A DNA stretch of 32,898 nt from Candidatus Onthousia faecavium (GCA_018711135.1 DVIS01000055.1:1-32898); one strand, 5' to 3'; counted from the first letter of the stretch, positions 15,597 through 23,025 are shown. Translations and numbers: made by a program. Notes: generated from the sequence alone by a model not told the origin.

Positions 15597-16686
15597 ATTA
15601 ACAAAGCGATTATTTAAAAAGTTTTTAATAAAACTTGCAATTATTACAATTTTAATTCCCTTAACCTTTTTATTTTTGACTTTCATAATTTCAATGATAG
15701 ATTTTCAGTGGCTTTACGACTTTTCTCCTACAGTTTACTATAATATAAATTTACTTTTTCAGTTTTTCTTTGGAGGAGTTAATCTTTTTATAATTATGTT
15801 TCTTATTTGGCTTGTTCTTTTTATTATTTTCTTTTATAAATATCTTAAAGAAATATTTACTTTAATGGATGCCTTGATTGATGCTGCTGATAAATTAGTT
15901 GATAAAAATATCGATTATATCTCTTTACCTAATGATTTAGCTTTATTTGAAAAGAAATTAAATAAATATAAACGCGAAAGTGAAAAAATGGCTCAATTAG
16001 CGAAAGAAAATGAACAGAAGAAAGATGAACTTATCGTTTATTTAGCTCATGATATTAAAACACCTTTAACCTCCATGATTGGTTACTTATCGATTCTTGA
16101 TGAAATTGATGATATGCCTAAAAAACAACAACAGAAATACATTAAAATAGCTTTAGATAAATCTTATCGGTTAGAAGACTTAATTAATGAATTATTTGAT
16201 ATTGCTAGATTTAACTCAGAAAAGATTGTTTTAGTAAAAGAAGAGTTAAACTTAAACTTGATGATTGAACAAATTATAGATGACTTTTATCCGGTTCTTA
16301 AAGAATTAAATAAAAAAATAAATTTTACTTATACTAAGACAGTTATGATAAATGGTGATCCTGATAAGTTAGGGAGAGTTTTCACTAATCTTATTAAAAA
16401 TGCAATTAATTACAGTCAAGATGAAAGTGATATTACAATTACCTTAAATAAAGATGAAAATACTGTGAATGTTGCTATTATAAATAAAGGGAAACAGATT
16501 CCAAAAGAAAAACTGGCGAAAATATTTGAAAAGTTTTATCGAGCAGATACATCTAGAAATACTAAGACAGGCGGTAGTGGGTTGGGACTTGCTATTGCTA
16601 AAGAAATTATAGAGCTTCATAAGGGAAAAATAGAAGCGGAAAGTACGGAAGAAGAAACAACTTTTAAAGTTAGTTTACCTTTGTAA
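15586..16686 (+). CDS. VanS-like sensor histidine kinase
   Basis: 366 aa. Two N-terminal transmembrane helices (about residues 17-38 and 62-86) flank a short ~25-residue outer loop, as in VanS-type kinases with a small sensor. A short linker leads to the H-box LAHDIKTPL with His155, then N-box NLIKNAINYS, and G boxes KIFEKFYRAD and GGSGLGLAIAKEI. The TTG at 15586 is preferred as the start (GGAGTGGGG before it) and lies inside the end of the regulator gene, so the two genes are coupled. The partner is the VanR-like regulator. The signal is unknown; cell-wall stress is plausible. Confidence 0.92.
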   Translation: MKNELTKRLFKKFLIKLAIITILIPLTFLFLTFIISMIDFQWLYDFSPTVYYNINLLFQFFFGGVNLFIIMFLIWLVLFIIFFYKYLKEIFTLMDALIDAADKLVDKNIDYISLPNDLALFEKKLNKYKRESEKMAQLAKENEQKKDELIVYLAHDIKTPLTSMIGYLSILDEIDDMPKKQQQKYIKIALDKSYRLEDLINELFDIARFNSEKIVLVKEELNLNLMIEQIIDDFYPVLKELNKKINFTYTKTVMINGDPDKLGRVFTNLIKNAINYSQDESDITITLNKDENTVNVAIINKGKQIPKEKLAKIFEKFYRADTSRNTKTGGSGLGLAIAKEIIELHKGKIEAESTEEETTFKVSLPL

Positions 16687-16687
16687 A

Positions 16688-16715
16688 TTTAAGAAAATCT
16701 TAAGAATAATATAAG
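16688..16715 (+). promoter_or_regulatory. triple TTAAG-type repeat before the C39-like peptidase gene
   Basis: TTTAAG (16688-16693), CTTAAG (16699-16704) and TATAAG (16710-16715) repeat with an exact 11-bp period. The first two share the core TTAAGAAAATCTTAAGA with the repeat at 14811-14828. The likely binder is the VanR-like regulator encoded just upstream. Confidence 0.65.
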
Positions 16716-16727
16716 ATTAAATTAAAG

Positions 16728-16788
16728 AACAATTATTTCTTTATTGATACAATTTAGTTGTGTTAGAAGAAATAATTGTTTTTTTTGA
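16728..16788 (+). terminator. long-stem terminator after vanS-like gene
   Basis: A perfect 14-bp stem (16728-16741 with 16767-16780), 25-base loop and a run of T to 16786. It ends the vanRS-like transcript immediately before the ribosome binding site of the peptidase gene. A possible -10 box TACAAT (16748-16753) lies in the loop, so a new transcript could start there without forming the stem. Confidence 0.75.
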
Positions 16789-16800
16789 AAGGTGAAGAAA

Positions 16801-17637
16801 ATGAAAATTAAAAGAAAAATCAAAAAATTAGTAATATTAATTATCCTTTGTATAAGTTGTTTTTATTTTTACAATAATTTTTTTGTTAAAGAAGATGATC
16901 ATATAATTATGACAAAACCAAGTGGTAATTTTGATGATAATAGTAGTAAAGAAATGAGCGAGGAGATTATAAATCAGTTATATGATTTAAGTAAAGAGGA
17001 TGAAAGAATCTTAATTATAATAAAAAATAAAGATACAATACCAGAGATTTTATTAGAAATGTTAACTCGTAATTTAGATTTAGTTGATTACGTTTTAAGT
17101 TATAATGACTATAAAGGACAAGTCTTTGCAGATAATATAGGCGATGTAAAAAAAGGTGAATATCCTTTATTATTACAATATGATAAAAGATGGGGATATG
17201 GTTATTATGGTGATAATGTTATAGCGGTTAATGGATGTGGTCCCACCTCACTTGCTATGGTAATTGCAGGTTTAACAGGAAGAAATGATGTTACTCCATA
17301 TACTGTGGCATCAGATGCTTATAAAAATGGTTATTATGATAATGGAACTAAGTGGAGTCTATTTACGGAAGGAGTAGATAAATATAATATAGAAGGAGAG
17401 GAATTATCTTTATCTAAGGCGAGAATGATTAATGAATTAATGAAAAAGCATCCTATTATTGCGAGCATGAAACCTGGTGATTTTACAACAACAGGACATT
17501 TAATTGTTATTACGGGGATTAAAGATGGAAAGTTTGTTGTTAATGATCCAAGTAGTAAAGAGCGAAGTGAAAAATTATGGAGTTATGAAAAAATTGCCCC
17601 CCAAATTAAAAATCTTTGGTCCTTTAAAAGAAAATAG
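16801..17637 (+). CDS. membrane-anchored or secreted C39-like cysteine peptidase
   Basis: 278 aa. An N-terminal positively charged stretch and a hydrophobic segment (residues 9-24) form a signal peptide or anchor. The C-terminal domain is of the peptidase C39-like papain fold: LLQYDKRWGYGYYG, then NGCGPTSLAM with catalytic Cys146, TTGHLIVI with His233 and VNDPSS with Asp249. Such proteins are found on the surface of Firmicutes; the substrate is unknown. ATG 16801 is chosen because AAAGGTG precedes it; the in-frame GTG at 16792 lies in that site. The same operator repeat as in front of vanR suggests it is a member of the VanRS-like regulon. Confidence 0.88.
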   Translation: MKIKRKIKKLVILIILCISCFYFYNNFFVKEDDHIIMTKPSGNFDDNSSKEMSEEIINQLYDLSKEDERILIIIKNKDTIPEILLEMLTRNLDLVDYVLSYNDYKGQVFADNIGDVKKGEYPLLLQYDKRWGYGYYGDNVIAVNGCGPTSLAMVIAGLTGRNDVTPYTVASDAYKNGYYDNGTKWSLFTEGVDKYNIEGEELSLSKARMINELMKKHPIIASMKPGDFTTTGHLIVITGIKDGKFVVNDPSSKERSEKLWSYEKIAPQIKNLWSFKRK

Positions 17638-17797
17638 CAATAGTTGCTTGATACAGGAAGAGATTGATAGTTTACTTGCAGCAGCGGAAGAGGTATCAAA
17701 AGATAAAGGGGTAGCGAATAATGGTCAAGGTATTACCGTAGTTTTAGCAGAAGCTGGAGATATATATGAATATCAAGTAGTAAGAATTTATAAATAA
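17638..17797 (+). pseudogene. orphan 3' coding remnant after the peptidase
   Basis: In the frame one base off the peptidase, the stretch from 17651 to 17797 reads as normal protein (IQEEIDSLLAAAEEVSKDKG, then GQGITVVLAEAGDIYEYQVV) and ends with TAA. There is no start codon with a ribosome binding site. It looks like the C-terminal end of a gene whose front has been lost. The family is not recognised. Confidence 0.4.
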
Positions 17798-17812
17798 CTT
17801 TGTAAATACCTC

Positions 17813-17843
17813 TTGCCTTAGACTTAACTCTAAGTGTTATATT
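17813..17843 (+). promoter_or_regulatory. MerR-type promoter with 19-bp spacer and palindrome
   Basis: TTGCCT (17813-17818) and TATATT (17838-17843) are separated by 19 bp instead of 17. Between them lies CTTAGACTTAACTCTAAG (17817-17834), an 18-bp palindrome with one mismatched pair. This is the standard architecture of promoters that are untwisted and activated by MerR-family regulators. No MerR-family gene is present in the window, so the regulator acts from elsewhere. Confidence 0.85.
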
Positions 17844-17860
17844 AATAATAAGGAGGTTCT

Positions 17861-18355
17861 ATGAAGAGAAAACTGGTTATATTAATACTTATTATAATCG
17901 TTTTACTAAGTTGTATTGCTGTTATAATTAACTGTATTTATAAAGATAATGGCGATAATTCTAGTAATCAAAGTAGTAACTTAGAAATAACAGAAGGAGA
18001 AGATGAAGAAATGCAAATTGTATTAAATGTTAATGGTAATAGTTTTACTGCGACACTCGAAGATAATGACACAGCAAGAGAGCTTTTAAAGAGACTGCCC
18101 TTAAATATTACAATGAATGAGTTAAATGGTAATGAGAAATATTATTATTTTACCGAGAGTTTTCCTACTAATAGTTATAGGCCTGAAAGAATAAATACAG
18201 GAGATATTATGCTATATGGTGATGATTGTTTAGTTATATTTTATGAAGACTTTAAGACCTCTTATAGTTATACAAAAATTGGGAAAATTGATAATGTCGA
18301 TAACTTGAAGAATGTTTTGGAGAGAGGAAATATTACTGTAAGTATAGATAGGTAG
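17861..18355 (+). CDS. secreted cyclophilin-like fold protein
   Basis: 164 aa. An N-terminal hydrophobic segment (residues 4-25) contains LLSC, a possible lipobox with Cys18. The domain from about residue 50 belongs to the cyclophilin-like (Cyclophil_like) family: FTATLEDNDTARELLKRLPL, then MNELNGNEKYYYF, PTNSYRPERINTGDIMLYG and YSYTKIGKID. Isomerase activity is not established for this family. AGGAGG stands 5 bases before the ATG. It is driven by the MerR-type promoter and followed after 7 bases by the DUF3737 gene. Confidence 0.88.
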   Translation: MKRKLVILILIIIVLLSCIAVIINCIYKDNGDNSSNQSSNLEITEGEDEEMQIVLNVNGNSFTATLEDNDTARELLKRLPLNITMNELNGNEKYYYFTESFPTNSYRPERINTGDIMLYGDDCLVIFYEDFKTSYSYTKIGKIDNVDNLKNVLERGNITVSIDR

Positions 18356-18362
18356 TGAGATT

Positions 18363-19208
18363 ATGAGATTAGTGGAAAATAAAACTTATGATGAAGAAAG
18401 AGCTTTATATAATTTAAAAGATTGTGAGGTTAAAAAATGTCTCTTTGCAGGAGTTAGAGATGGGGAATCAGCTTTAAAAGAAGCTAGGAATATTAAAGTT
18501 ATAGATTGTAATTTCTCTTTAAGATATCCTATGTGGCATGTGAAAAAATTTGAACTTATTAATAGTAATCTAGATGAATTAACACGAGCACCTCTTTGGT
18601 ATGATAATGATGGTGTAATAGATAATGTTACTATCAGTTCGGTTAAGGCAATTAGAGAATGTAATAACATTTTAGTTAAAAATTCACATATAGATTCAAA
18701 AGAGTTTGGTTGGAAATCAAAACAGATAAAAATAACTGATTCAGTAATAAACTCTGAATATATTTTTTTAGATAGTAGTGATATTACTATTAATAATTTA
18801 GAATTTAGTGGTAAATACTCATTTCAATATGTAGAGAATTTAGTTATTGATAACTCTAGCTTAGACACTAAAGATGCTTTTTGGCACAGTAAGAATGTTA
18901 CTGTTAAAAATTCTTTGGTAAAAGGAGAGTATTTGGGATGGTTTTCTGATGGATTAACGCTAATTAATTGTAAAATTATTGGAACCCAACCTCTTTGCTA
19001 TTGTAAAAATCTTAAATTAATAAACTGTACGATGGAAGATACAGATTTAGCTTTCGAATATTCAGAGCTCGCTGCTGATATAATTGGTAATATCTTATCT
19101 ATTAAAAATCCTAAGTCAGGTCATATTAAAGCTGATAGTATTGGCGCGATTATTAAAGAAGATTCTATTATGGAAGATACTTGTGATATCGTGATTAGAA
19201 ATACTTAG
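18363..19208 (+). CDS. DUF3737 family right-handed beta-helix protein
   Basis: 281 aa of repeating short units such as ITDSVINSEY, LVIDNSSLDT, VTVKNSLVKG and LTLINCKIIG, which are the strands of a pectate-lyase-like beta-helix. The sequence pattern (FAGVRDGESALKEARN, YPMWHVKKFELINS, RAPLWYDND, EFGWKSKQI) is that of DUF3737, a conserved family of unknown function in Firmicutes and Bacteroidetes that often sits beside MerR-controlled genes. There is no signal peptide, so it is probably cytoplasmic. It is cotranscribed with the cyclophilin-like gene. Confidence 0.85.
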   Translation: MRLVENKTYDEERALYNLKDCEVKKCLFAGVRDGESALKEARNIKVIDCNFSLRYPMWHVKKFELINSNLDELTRAPLWYDNDGVIDNVTISSVKAIRECNNILVKNSHIDSKEFGWKSKQIKITDSVINSEYIFLDSSDITINNLEFSGKYSFQYVENLVIDNSSLDTKDAFWHSKNVTVKNSLVKGEYLGWFSDGLTLINCKIIGTQPLCYCKNLKLINCTMEDTDLAFEYSELAADIIGNILSIKNPKSGHIKADSIGAIIKEDSIMEDTCDIVIRNT

Positions 19209-19330
19209 TATGAAAATGTTAATAAAAATAAGATAAAATATTACTTTTACAAGGAGGAAAGAACACTGATTATAAAAAACTGTACATTTCAATTATTATT
19301 TAAATAAAGAGTTAATCTAAAATAATTTAA

Positions 19331-19359
19331 TGTTAAAACAATAATAAAAATGTTATAAT
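19331..19359 (+). promoter_or_regulatory. promoter of the flavin reductase gene
   Basis: TGTTATAAT (19351-19359) is an extended -10 box with TATAAT at 19354-19359. TGTTAA at 19331-19336 is a weak -35 at 17 bp. Confidence 0.6.
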
Positions 19360-19381
19360 TAGTTTGAAAGGATGGTTCAAA

Positions 19382-19966
19382 ATGGCTAAAAAAGATTTAG
19401 GTGTTAAACCTTATTTATTTCCAATGCCTGTTTTAATGATTGCAACATATAGTGAAGATGGTAGTGTTGATGTTATGAATATGGCTTGGGGAGGTATTTG
19501 TGATAATAATAAAGTGGCTTTAAATATTACAGAAAGCCATAAAACCTCACAAAATATTAAAGAAAGAGGAGCATTTACGATTAGCATAGCTGATATTCCC
19601 CATTTAGCTGAATCAGATTTCTTTGGAACTGTTACAGGTAATAGGATGAAAGATAAATTTGCACGTAGTGGAATGCATGCAACAAAAAGCAAAAGAGTAG
19701 ATGCGCCAATAATTGAAGAATACCCCATTACTCTAGAATGTAAAGTATCTAAAATTGATAGAGATGAAAATAGTTTTAGAGTAGTGGGAGAAATAGTTAA
19801 TGTTTTAGCAGATGAAAAGGTCCTTGATGAAAATGGTAAAGTTGATCCAACAAAATTAAATGCTTTTGTTTTTGATCAATATCAAAATGGCTATTATGCA
19901 GTTGGTGAAAAAGTTGGTGAAGCTTGGAAGAGTGGCAATAAATACCTTAATAAGGAGAATAATTAG
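19382..19966 (+). CDS. flavin reductase family protein (flavoredoxin-like)
   Basis: 194 aa of the split-barrel FMN-binding fold. The family signs are PMPVLMIATYSEDGSVDVMN near the start, then NESHK-type ITESHKTSQNIKERGAFTISI, and FFGTVTGNRMKDKF. Members bind FMN and act as flavin reductases or electron carriers. ATG 19382 is chosen because AAAGGATGG precedes it; the upstream TTG lies before this site. The C-terminus has the family-typical YYAVGEKVGEAWKSG. The ogt gene follows after 13 bases. Confidence 0.93.
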   Translation: MAKKDLGVKPYLFPMPVLMIATYSEDGSVDVMNMAWGGICDNNKVALNITESHKTSQNIKERGAFTISIADIPHLAESDFFGTVTGNRMKDKFARSGMHATKSKRVDAPIIEEYPITLECKVSKIDRDENSFRVVGEIVNVLADEKVLDENGKVDPTKLNAFVFDQYQNGYYAVGEKVGEAWKSGNKYLNKENN

Positions 19967-19979
19967 CTTCTCTTTTAGT

Positions 19980-20504
19980 ATGATGAATTATATTAGTAAT
20001 TATAAATCAAAATTAGGTGATATTCTTCTGGCTAGTGATGGAGAAAAGTTGATTGGTCTTTGGTTTTCAGACCAGAAATACTTTGCCAGTACTCTGAAAG
20101 AAAATTATGAGATTAAAGAATTACCAGTATTTCAAGAAACGAAAAGATGGTTGGACCTTTATTTTTCATCACAAATACCTGATTTTACTCCACCTTTAAA
20201 ATTAATTGGTACCCCTTTTCAACAACTTGTATATTCACTCCTTTTAGAAATACCTTATGGGAAAACGGTAACTTATGGTTATTTAGCTACAATTATTTCT
20301 AAGATAAAGAATGTAGACCACTTTTCAGCTCAAGCTGTAGGTAATGCCATTAGTCATAATCCTATTAGTATAATCATTCCTTGTCATCGGGTTATTGGAA
20401 CTAATAATACTTTAACTGGTTATGCAGGGGGCCTTGAGAAGAAAGAATATCTTCTTAACCTTGAAAAAAGTAAAGTAAGGAGAATTGCAAATGAAAAGAT
20501 GTAA
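19980..20504 (+). CDS. ogt: methylated-DNA-protein cysteine methyltransferase
   Basis: 174 aa. It removes O6-methyl groups from guanine in a suicide reaction. The active site IIIPCHRVIG holds Cys135 and is followed by the YAGGLEKKEYLL substrate-pocket motif; the recognition helix region is YGKTVTYGYLA. The real start is ATG 19980 or the adjacent ATG 19983; no ribosome binding site is well placed (GGAG is ~22 bases upstream), so expression may depend on coupling to the flavin reductase gene. It overlaps the tag gene by 14 bases, making an alkylation-repair pair. Confidence 0.93.
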   Translation: MMNYISNYKSKLGDILLASDGEKLIGLWFSDQKYFASTLKENYEIKELPVFQETKRWLDLYFSSQIPDFTPPLKLIGTPFQQLVYSLLLEIPYGKTVTYGYLATIISKIKNVDHFSAQAVGNAISHNPISIIIPCHRVIGTNNTLTGYAGGLEKKEYLLNLEKSKVRRIANEKM

Positions 20505-21039
20505 TTGGGTTAATCTTAATAATCAATTATATGTTTATTATCATGATCATGAGTGGGGAGTACCACATTATGATGATATTTATATGTTTGAGTTTCTAAT
20601 ATTAGAAATGTTTCAAGCTGGTCTTTCTTTTGAATGCATTTTAAATAAAAGAGAAAACTTTCGTATTGCTTTTGATAACTTTGATTGTTATAAAGTAAGT
20701 AAATATAATCAAAAGAAAATAGAGGAGCTCTTAAATGATAAAGGCATAATTAGAAATAAATTAAAAATAGAAGCAGCTATTAATAATGCTAAAATATTTA
20801 TTAAAATTAAAGAAGAGTTTGGAAGCTTTTCTAATTATATTTGGAGTTTTACAGATAATAAAATAATAAAAAATGAAGATGATAATTTTAAGACAAGTTC
20901 CCCATTATCTGATAAAGTTTCTAAAGACTTAAAAAAACGAGGTATGAAATTTGTAGGTACTGTTATTATCTACTCTTACTTACAAGCTTTAGGAATAATT
21001 AATGACCATGAATTAAGTTGTGAATTTTATAATACTTAA
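20491..21039 (+). CDS. tag: DNA-3-methyladenine glycosylase I
   Basis: 182 aa. It excises 3-methyladenine from alkylated DNA. The zinc-binding residues of the family are all visible: Cys4 in MKRCNWV, His18 in YYHDHEWG, and His173 and Cys177 in NDHELSCE. The core signature FEFLILEMFQAGLSFECIL and the helix RGMKFVGTVIIYSYLQALGI are present. ATG 20491 follows AAGGAG with good spacing and lies inside the end of ogt. Confidence 0.95.
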   Translation: MKRCNWVNLNNQLYVYYHDHEWGVPHYDDIYMFEFLILEMFQAGLSFECILNKRENFRIAFDNFDCYKVSKYNQKKIEELLNDKGIIRNKLKIEAAINNAKIFIKIKEEFGSFSNYIWSFTDNKIIKNEDDNFKTSSPLSDKVSKDLKKRGMKFVGTVIIYSYLQALGIINDHELSCEFYNT

Positions 21040-21070
21040 AACGATAAAGCTCTTTTAACTTTATCGTTTT
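21038..21070. terminator. bidirectional terminator between tag and the minus-strand gene
   Basis: A perfect 12-bp stem (21038-21049 with 21059-21070) with a 9-base loop; A-rich on the left and T-rich on the right, so it serves both converging genes. Confidence 0.85.
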
Positions 21071-21074
21071 AAGT

Positions 21075-21515
21075 TTACATGCTAGTTATCATTAAAAATT
21101 GGATAACACATAGGATGATAGTAATAATATTTAAAACAAGACCAGCACTATTTGCTCCATTTTTAACTTTACCACGACTAGTAATAGCTAAGATGAAACC
21201 AATAAGTGATAAGATACCTGGTAAAAATATAATTCCGATAGCAGTAGCTAATTTTTCTTCTTCATAACTACTTGATATTGATCCATATAGTTGCATTTCT
21301 AAAGAATTACTAGCATAAGAACTTACACCTAAAGCGATTAGAAGAGTAATTACTCCGAAAATAAGTCCTAAAATACCAAGTACCATGCTTGCAGTAGCAG
21401 CACCACTTTTTTCAGGTTGGTTCGTATTATTAGTCTCCTTTTTTAAGGATACACCACATTTAACACAAACAACTGCCTTTTCATCAACCTTAGCTCCACA
21501 ATTTGGACAATACAT
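21075..21515 (-). CDS. zinc-ribbon membrane protein (DUF4190-like)
   Basis: 146 aa. It begins with a zinc ribbon of the zinc_ribbon_2 type, MYCPNCGAK and CVKCG (four Cys). A short linker leads to a GILGLIFG-containing first membrane helix and two further hydrophobic segments, a pattern seen in DUF4190 and related small membrane proteins. The function is unknown. The start at 21515 is chosen because AAAGGAGTGA stands before it and because the ribbon usually begins at the first residue; the frame is open a little further upstream without support. Confidence 0.82.
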   Translation of the reverse strand: MYCPNCGAKVDEKAVVCVKCGVSLKKETNNTNQPEKSGAATASMVLGILGLIFGVITLLIALGVSSYASNSLEMQLYGSISSSYEEEKLATAIGIIFLPGILSLIGFILAITSRGKVKNGANSAGLVLNIITIILCVIQFLMITSM

Positions 21516-21556
21516 TATTCTCACTCCTTTACTCATAGTTAATAATATCATATACT

Positions 21557-21586
21557 ATTATACTTTTCAATTATTTTTTTGTGCAA
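21557..21586 (-). promoter_or_regulatory. promoter of the zinc-ribbon membrane protein
   Basis: On the minus strand TTGCAC (21586-21581) and TATAAT (21562-21557) are 18 bp apart. Its -35 box lies 3 bp from that of the divergent superoxide reductase promoter. Confidence 0.7.
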
Positions 21587-21589
21587 CTT

Positions 21590-21618
21590 TTGACAAAAAG
21601 AAAGGGAAATGCTATTAT
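21590..21618 (+). promoter_or_regulatory. strong sigma-A promoter of the superoxide reductase operon
   Basis: Consensus TTGACA (21590-21595), 17 bp spacer, TATTAT (21613-21618). Back to back with the minus-strand promoter, so one bound regulator could affect both. No PerR box was recognised. Confidence 0.8.
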
Positions 21619-21645
21619 CAATAGTGTAGTGAGGGAGGATTAAAA

Positions 21646-22020
21646 ATGGAGAAATTAAAATTAAAAAGATGTTTAAAATGTGGAGCTTTAGTTAAAGTTT
21701 TACAAGATTGTAATTGTGATGATGGTATTATGTGTTGTGGAGAAAAAATGCAAGATGTTGTAGCAAATAGTATGGATGCTAGTTTTGAAAAACATGTTCC
21801 TACTTATCAAAAAGAAGATGAGGAAATGATCGTTACCGTCAATCATGTTATGGAAGAAGATCATCATATTGAATGGATTTTAGTTAAATATGAAAATGAA
21901 AATAGAGAGGTATTTTTTAAACCAGGAGATGAAGCTTCTGTTCGTGTACCTTATGAGAAAGGAGCATTAATCTATTCATATTGCAATAAACATGGTCTTT
22001 GGAAATGTGAGGTTATGTAA
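21646..22020 (+). CDS. desulfoferrodoxin (superoxide reductase, two-iron type)
   Basis: 124 aa. It reduces superoxide to hydrogen peroxide without making oxygen, a defence of anaerobes. The N-terminal desulforedoxin domain has Cys9, Cys12, Cys30 and Cys31 for the first iron. The catalytic iron is held by His50 (FEKHVP), His67 and His73 or His74 (NHVMEEDHH), Cys113 and His116 (YCNKHGLW). GAGGGAGG precedes the start. The stop overlaps the start of the flavin reductase-rubredoxin gene (TAATG), which should supply its electrons. Confidence 0.95.
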   Translation: MEKLKLKRCLKCGALVKVLQDCNCDDGIMCCGEKMQDVVANSMDASFEKHVPTYQKEDEEMIVTVNHVMEEDHHIEWILVKYENENREVFFKPGDEASVRVPYEKGALIYSYCNKHGLWKCEVM

Positions 22021-22676
22021 TGGACTTAAATGTTTTTAAAGATATAACTTATGGTATGTATATAGTATCTACTACTAAGGACCAAGAAAAAGTAGGTTGT
22101 ATTATCAATACACTTACACAGATAACGTCTAAAGACTCTATAGTTACGATTAGTTTAAATAAAGATAACTATACTAATAAAATTTTAAAAGAGACTAAAA
22201 AATGTGCTGTAGCAATTTTATCTAAGGAAACACCTAGAGATGTTATTACTAAATTTGGTTTCTTTTCTTCTAAAGATGAAGATAAATTTAAAGACTCTAT
22301 TTATCAAGAAGATTCTGGTTTGCCTGTTGTAATAGATAAAATCTGTTCCTATTTAATAGGTGATGTTTTAGATATAATTGATTGCAATAGTCATGATATT
22401 TTTGTAATTAAAGTGATAAAAACAGTAAAAAAAGAAGACTTGGTACCAATGACTTATAAATATTATCAAGATGAGTTAAAAGGTAAGGCTCCTTTTAAAG
22501 CACCTACTTATATAGAAGAAAGTAAAGCTAATACTAGTTCATCATGTAAATATAAGTGTACTGTTTGTGGATATATTTATGATGATGCGAAAGAGAAAGT
22601 TAAATTTGTTGATTTACCAGATGACTGGAAATGTCCAAGATGTGGAGTTAGTAAAGATAAATTTGTACGTCTATAA
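22020..22676 (+). CDS. flavin reductase-rubredoxin fusion (high-molecular-weight rubredoxin)
   Basis: 218 aa. Residues 1-150 are an FMN-binding flavin reductase domain ([20 protein letters not shown], then [12 protein letters not shown]). After a Ser-rich linker, residues ~173-218 form a rubredoxin with the two iron-binding CxxCG knuckles [12 protein letters not shown] and [13 protein letters not shown]. Known proteins of this architecture pass electrons from NAD(P)H via FMN to oxygen-defence enzymes; here the neighbour is superoxide reductase. The ATG shares its first base with the preceding stop codon, so the genes are coupled. Confidence 0.94.
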   Translation: MDLNVFKDITYGMYIVSTTKDQEKVGCIINTLTQITSKDSIVTISLNKDNYTNKILKETKKCAVAILSKETPRDVITKFGFFSSKDEDKFKDSIYQEDSGLPVVIDKICSYLIGDVLDIIDCNSHDIFVIKVIKTVKKEDLVPMTYKYYQDELKGKAPFKAPTYIEESKANTSSSCKYKCTVCGYIYDDAKEKVKFVDLPDDWKCPRCGVSKDKFVRL

Positions 22677-22735
22677 TTAAATCATTTTTCATAATTAGCC
22701 CATTATTTTCCCATAATTATTTCCTATACTTTTAT

Positions 22736-22993
22736 ATGAAAGGAGGAGATAATATCATAAATATTAAAGTAATTGGCGCTAATTGTAGTAATGGTATGAA
22801 AATACTTAAAAACTTATCTAAAGTAGAGCGTGAACTTGATCTGAAATTTAATATTGAAAAAGTTGATTCTACTTATAAGAAAAAATACAATATAAATATC
22901 ATACCAGCTCTTATAATTGAAGATAAAGTGGTATCTACTGGTAATGTATTATCAGACCGTGAAATAAAAAATTATGTTAAAGAATTTGTATAG
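22736..22993 (+). CDS. small thioredoxin-fold protein
   Basis: The product (about 78-85 aa) matches the thioredoxin_3 type: INIKVIGANCSNGMKILKNL, then the cis-Pro loop IIPALIIEDKVVSTGNVLS. The usual CxxC is replaced by CSNG, so only one active-site Cys remains. The ATG at 22736 lies upstream of and within reach of the AAAGGAGGAG site (22739-22748), which instead points at ATC 22754 or ATA 22757 just before INIKV. The true start is therefore open. It probably works with the neighbouring redox genes. Confidence 0.75.
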   Translation: MKGGDNIINIKVIGANCSNGMKILKNLSKVERELDLKFNIEKVDSTYKKKYNINIIPALIIEDKVVSTGNVLSDREIKNYVKEFV

Positions 22994-22996
22994 ATT

Positions 22997-23025
22997 AAAA
23001 GAACTCTAGTTATTAGGGTTCTTTT
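22997..23025. terminator. bidirectional terminator between thioredoxin-like and ABC genes
   Basis: A 12-bp stem (22997-23008 with 23014-23025, one T-G pair) closing a 5-base loop, with A run on the left and T run on the right. Both converging genes end within 12 bases of it. Confidence 0.85.

Noticed and set aside
17504-17637. Upstream part of an alternative frame overlapping the C39-like peptidase
   Set aside because: It lies in the wrong frame over the catalytic His and Asp region of a clear peptidase; only the part after 17638 looks coding.
19248-19305. AAGGAGGAAAGAACA followed by CTG and a 14-codon frame ending in TAA
   Set aside because: A good ribosome binding site but no usual start codon and too short; it may be a remnant of a beta-helix gene (IIKNCTF), but cannot be supported.
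19860-19979. Longer N-terminus for ogt
   Set aside because: These codons overlap the flavin reductase gene in another frame and do not resemble Ogt; the family starts near MNYISNYKSKLG.
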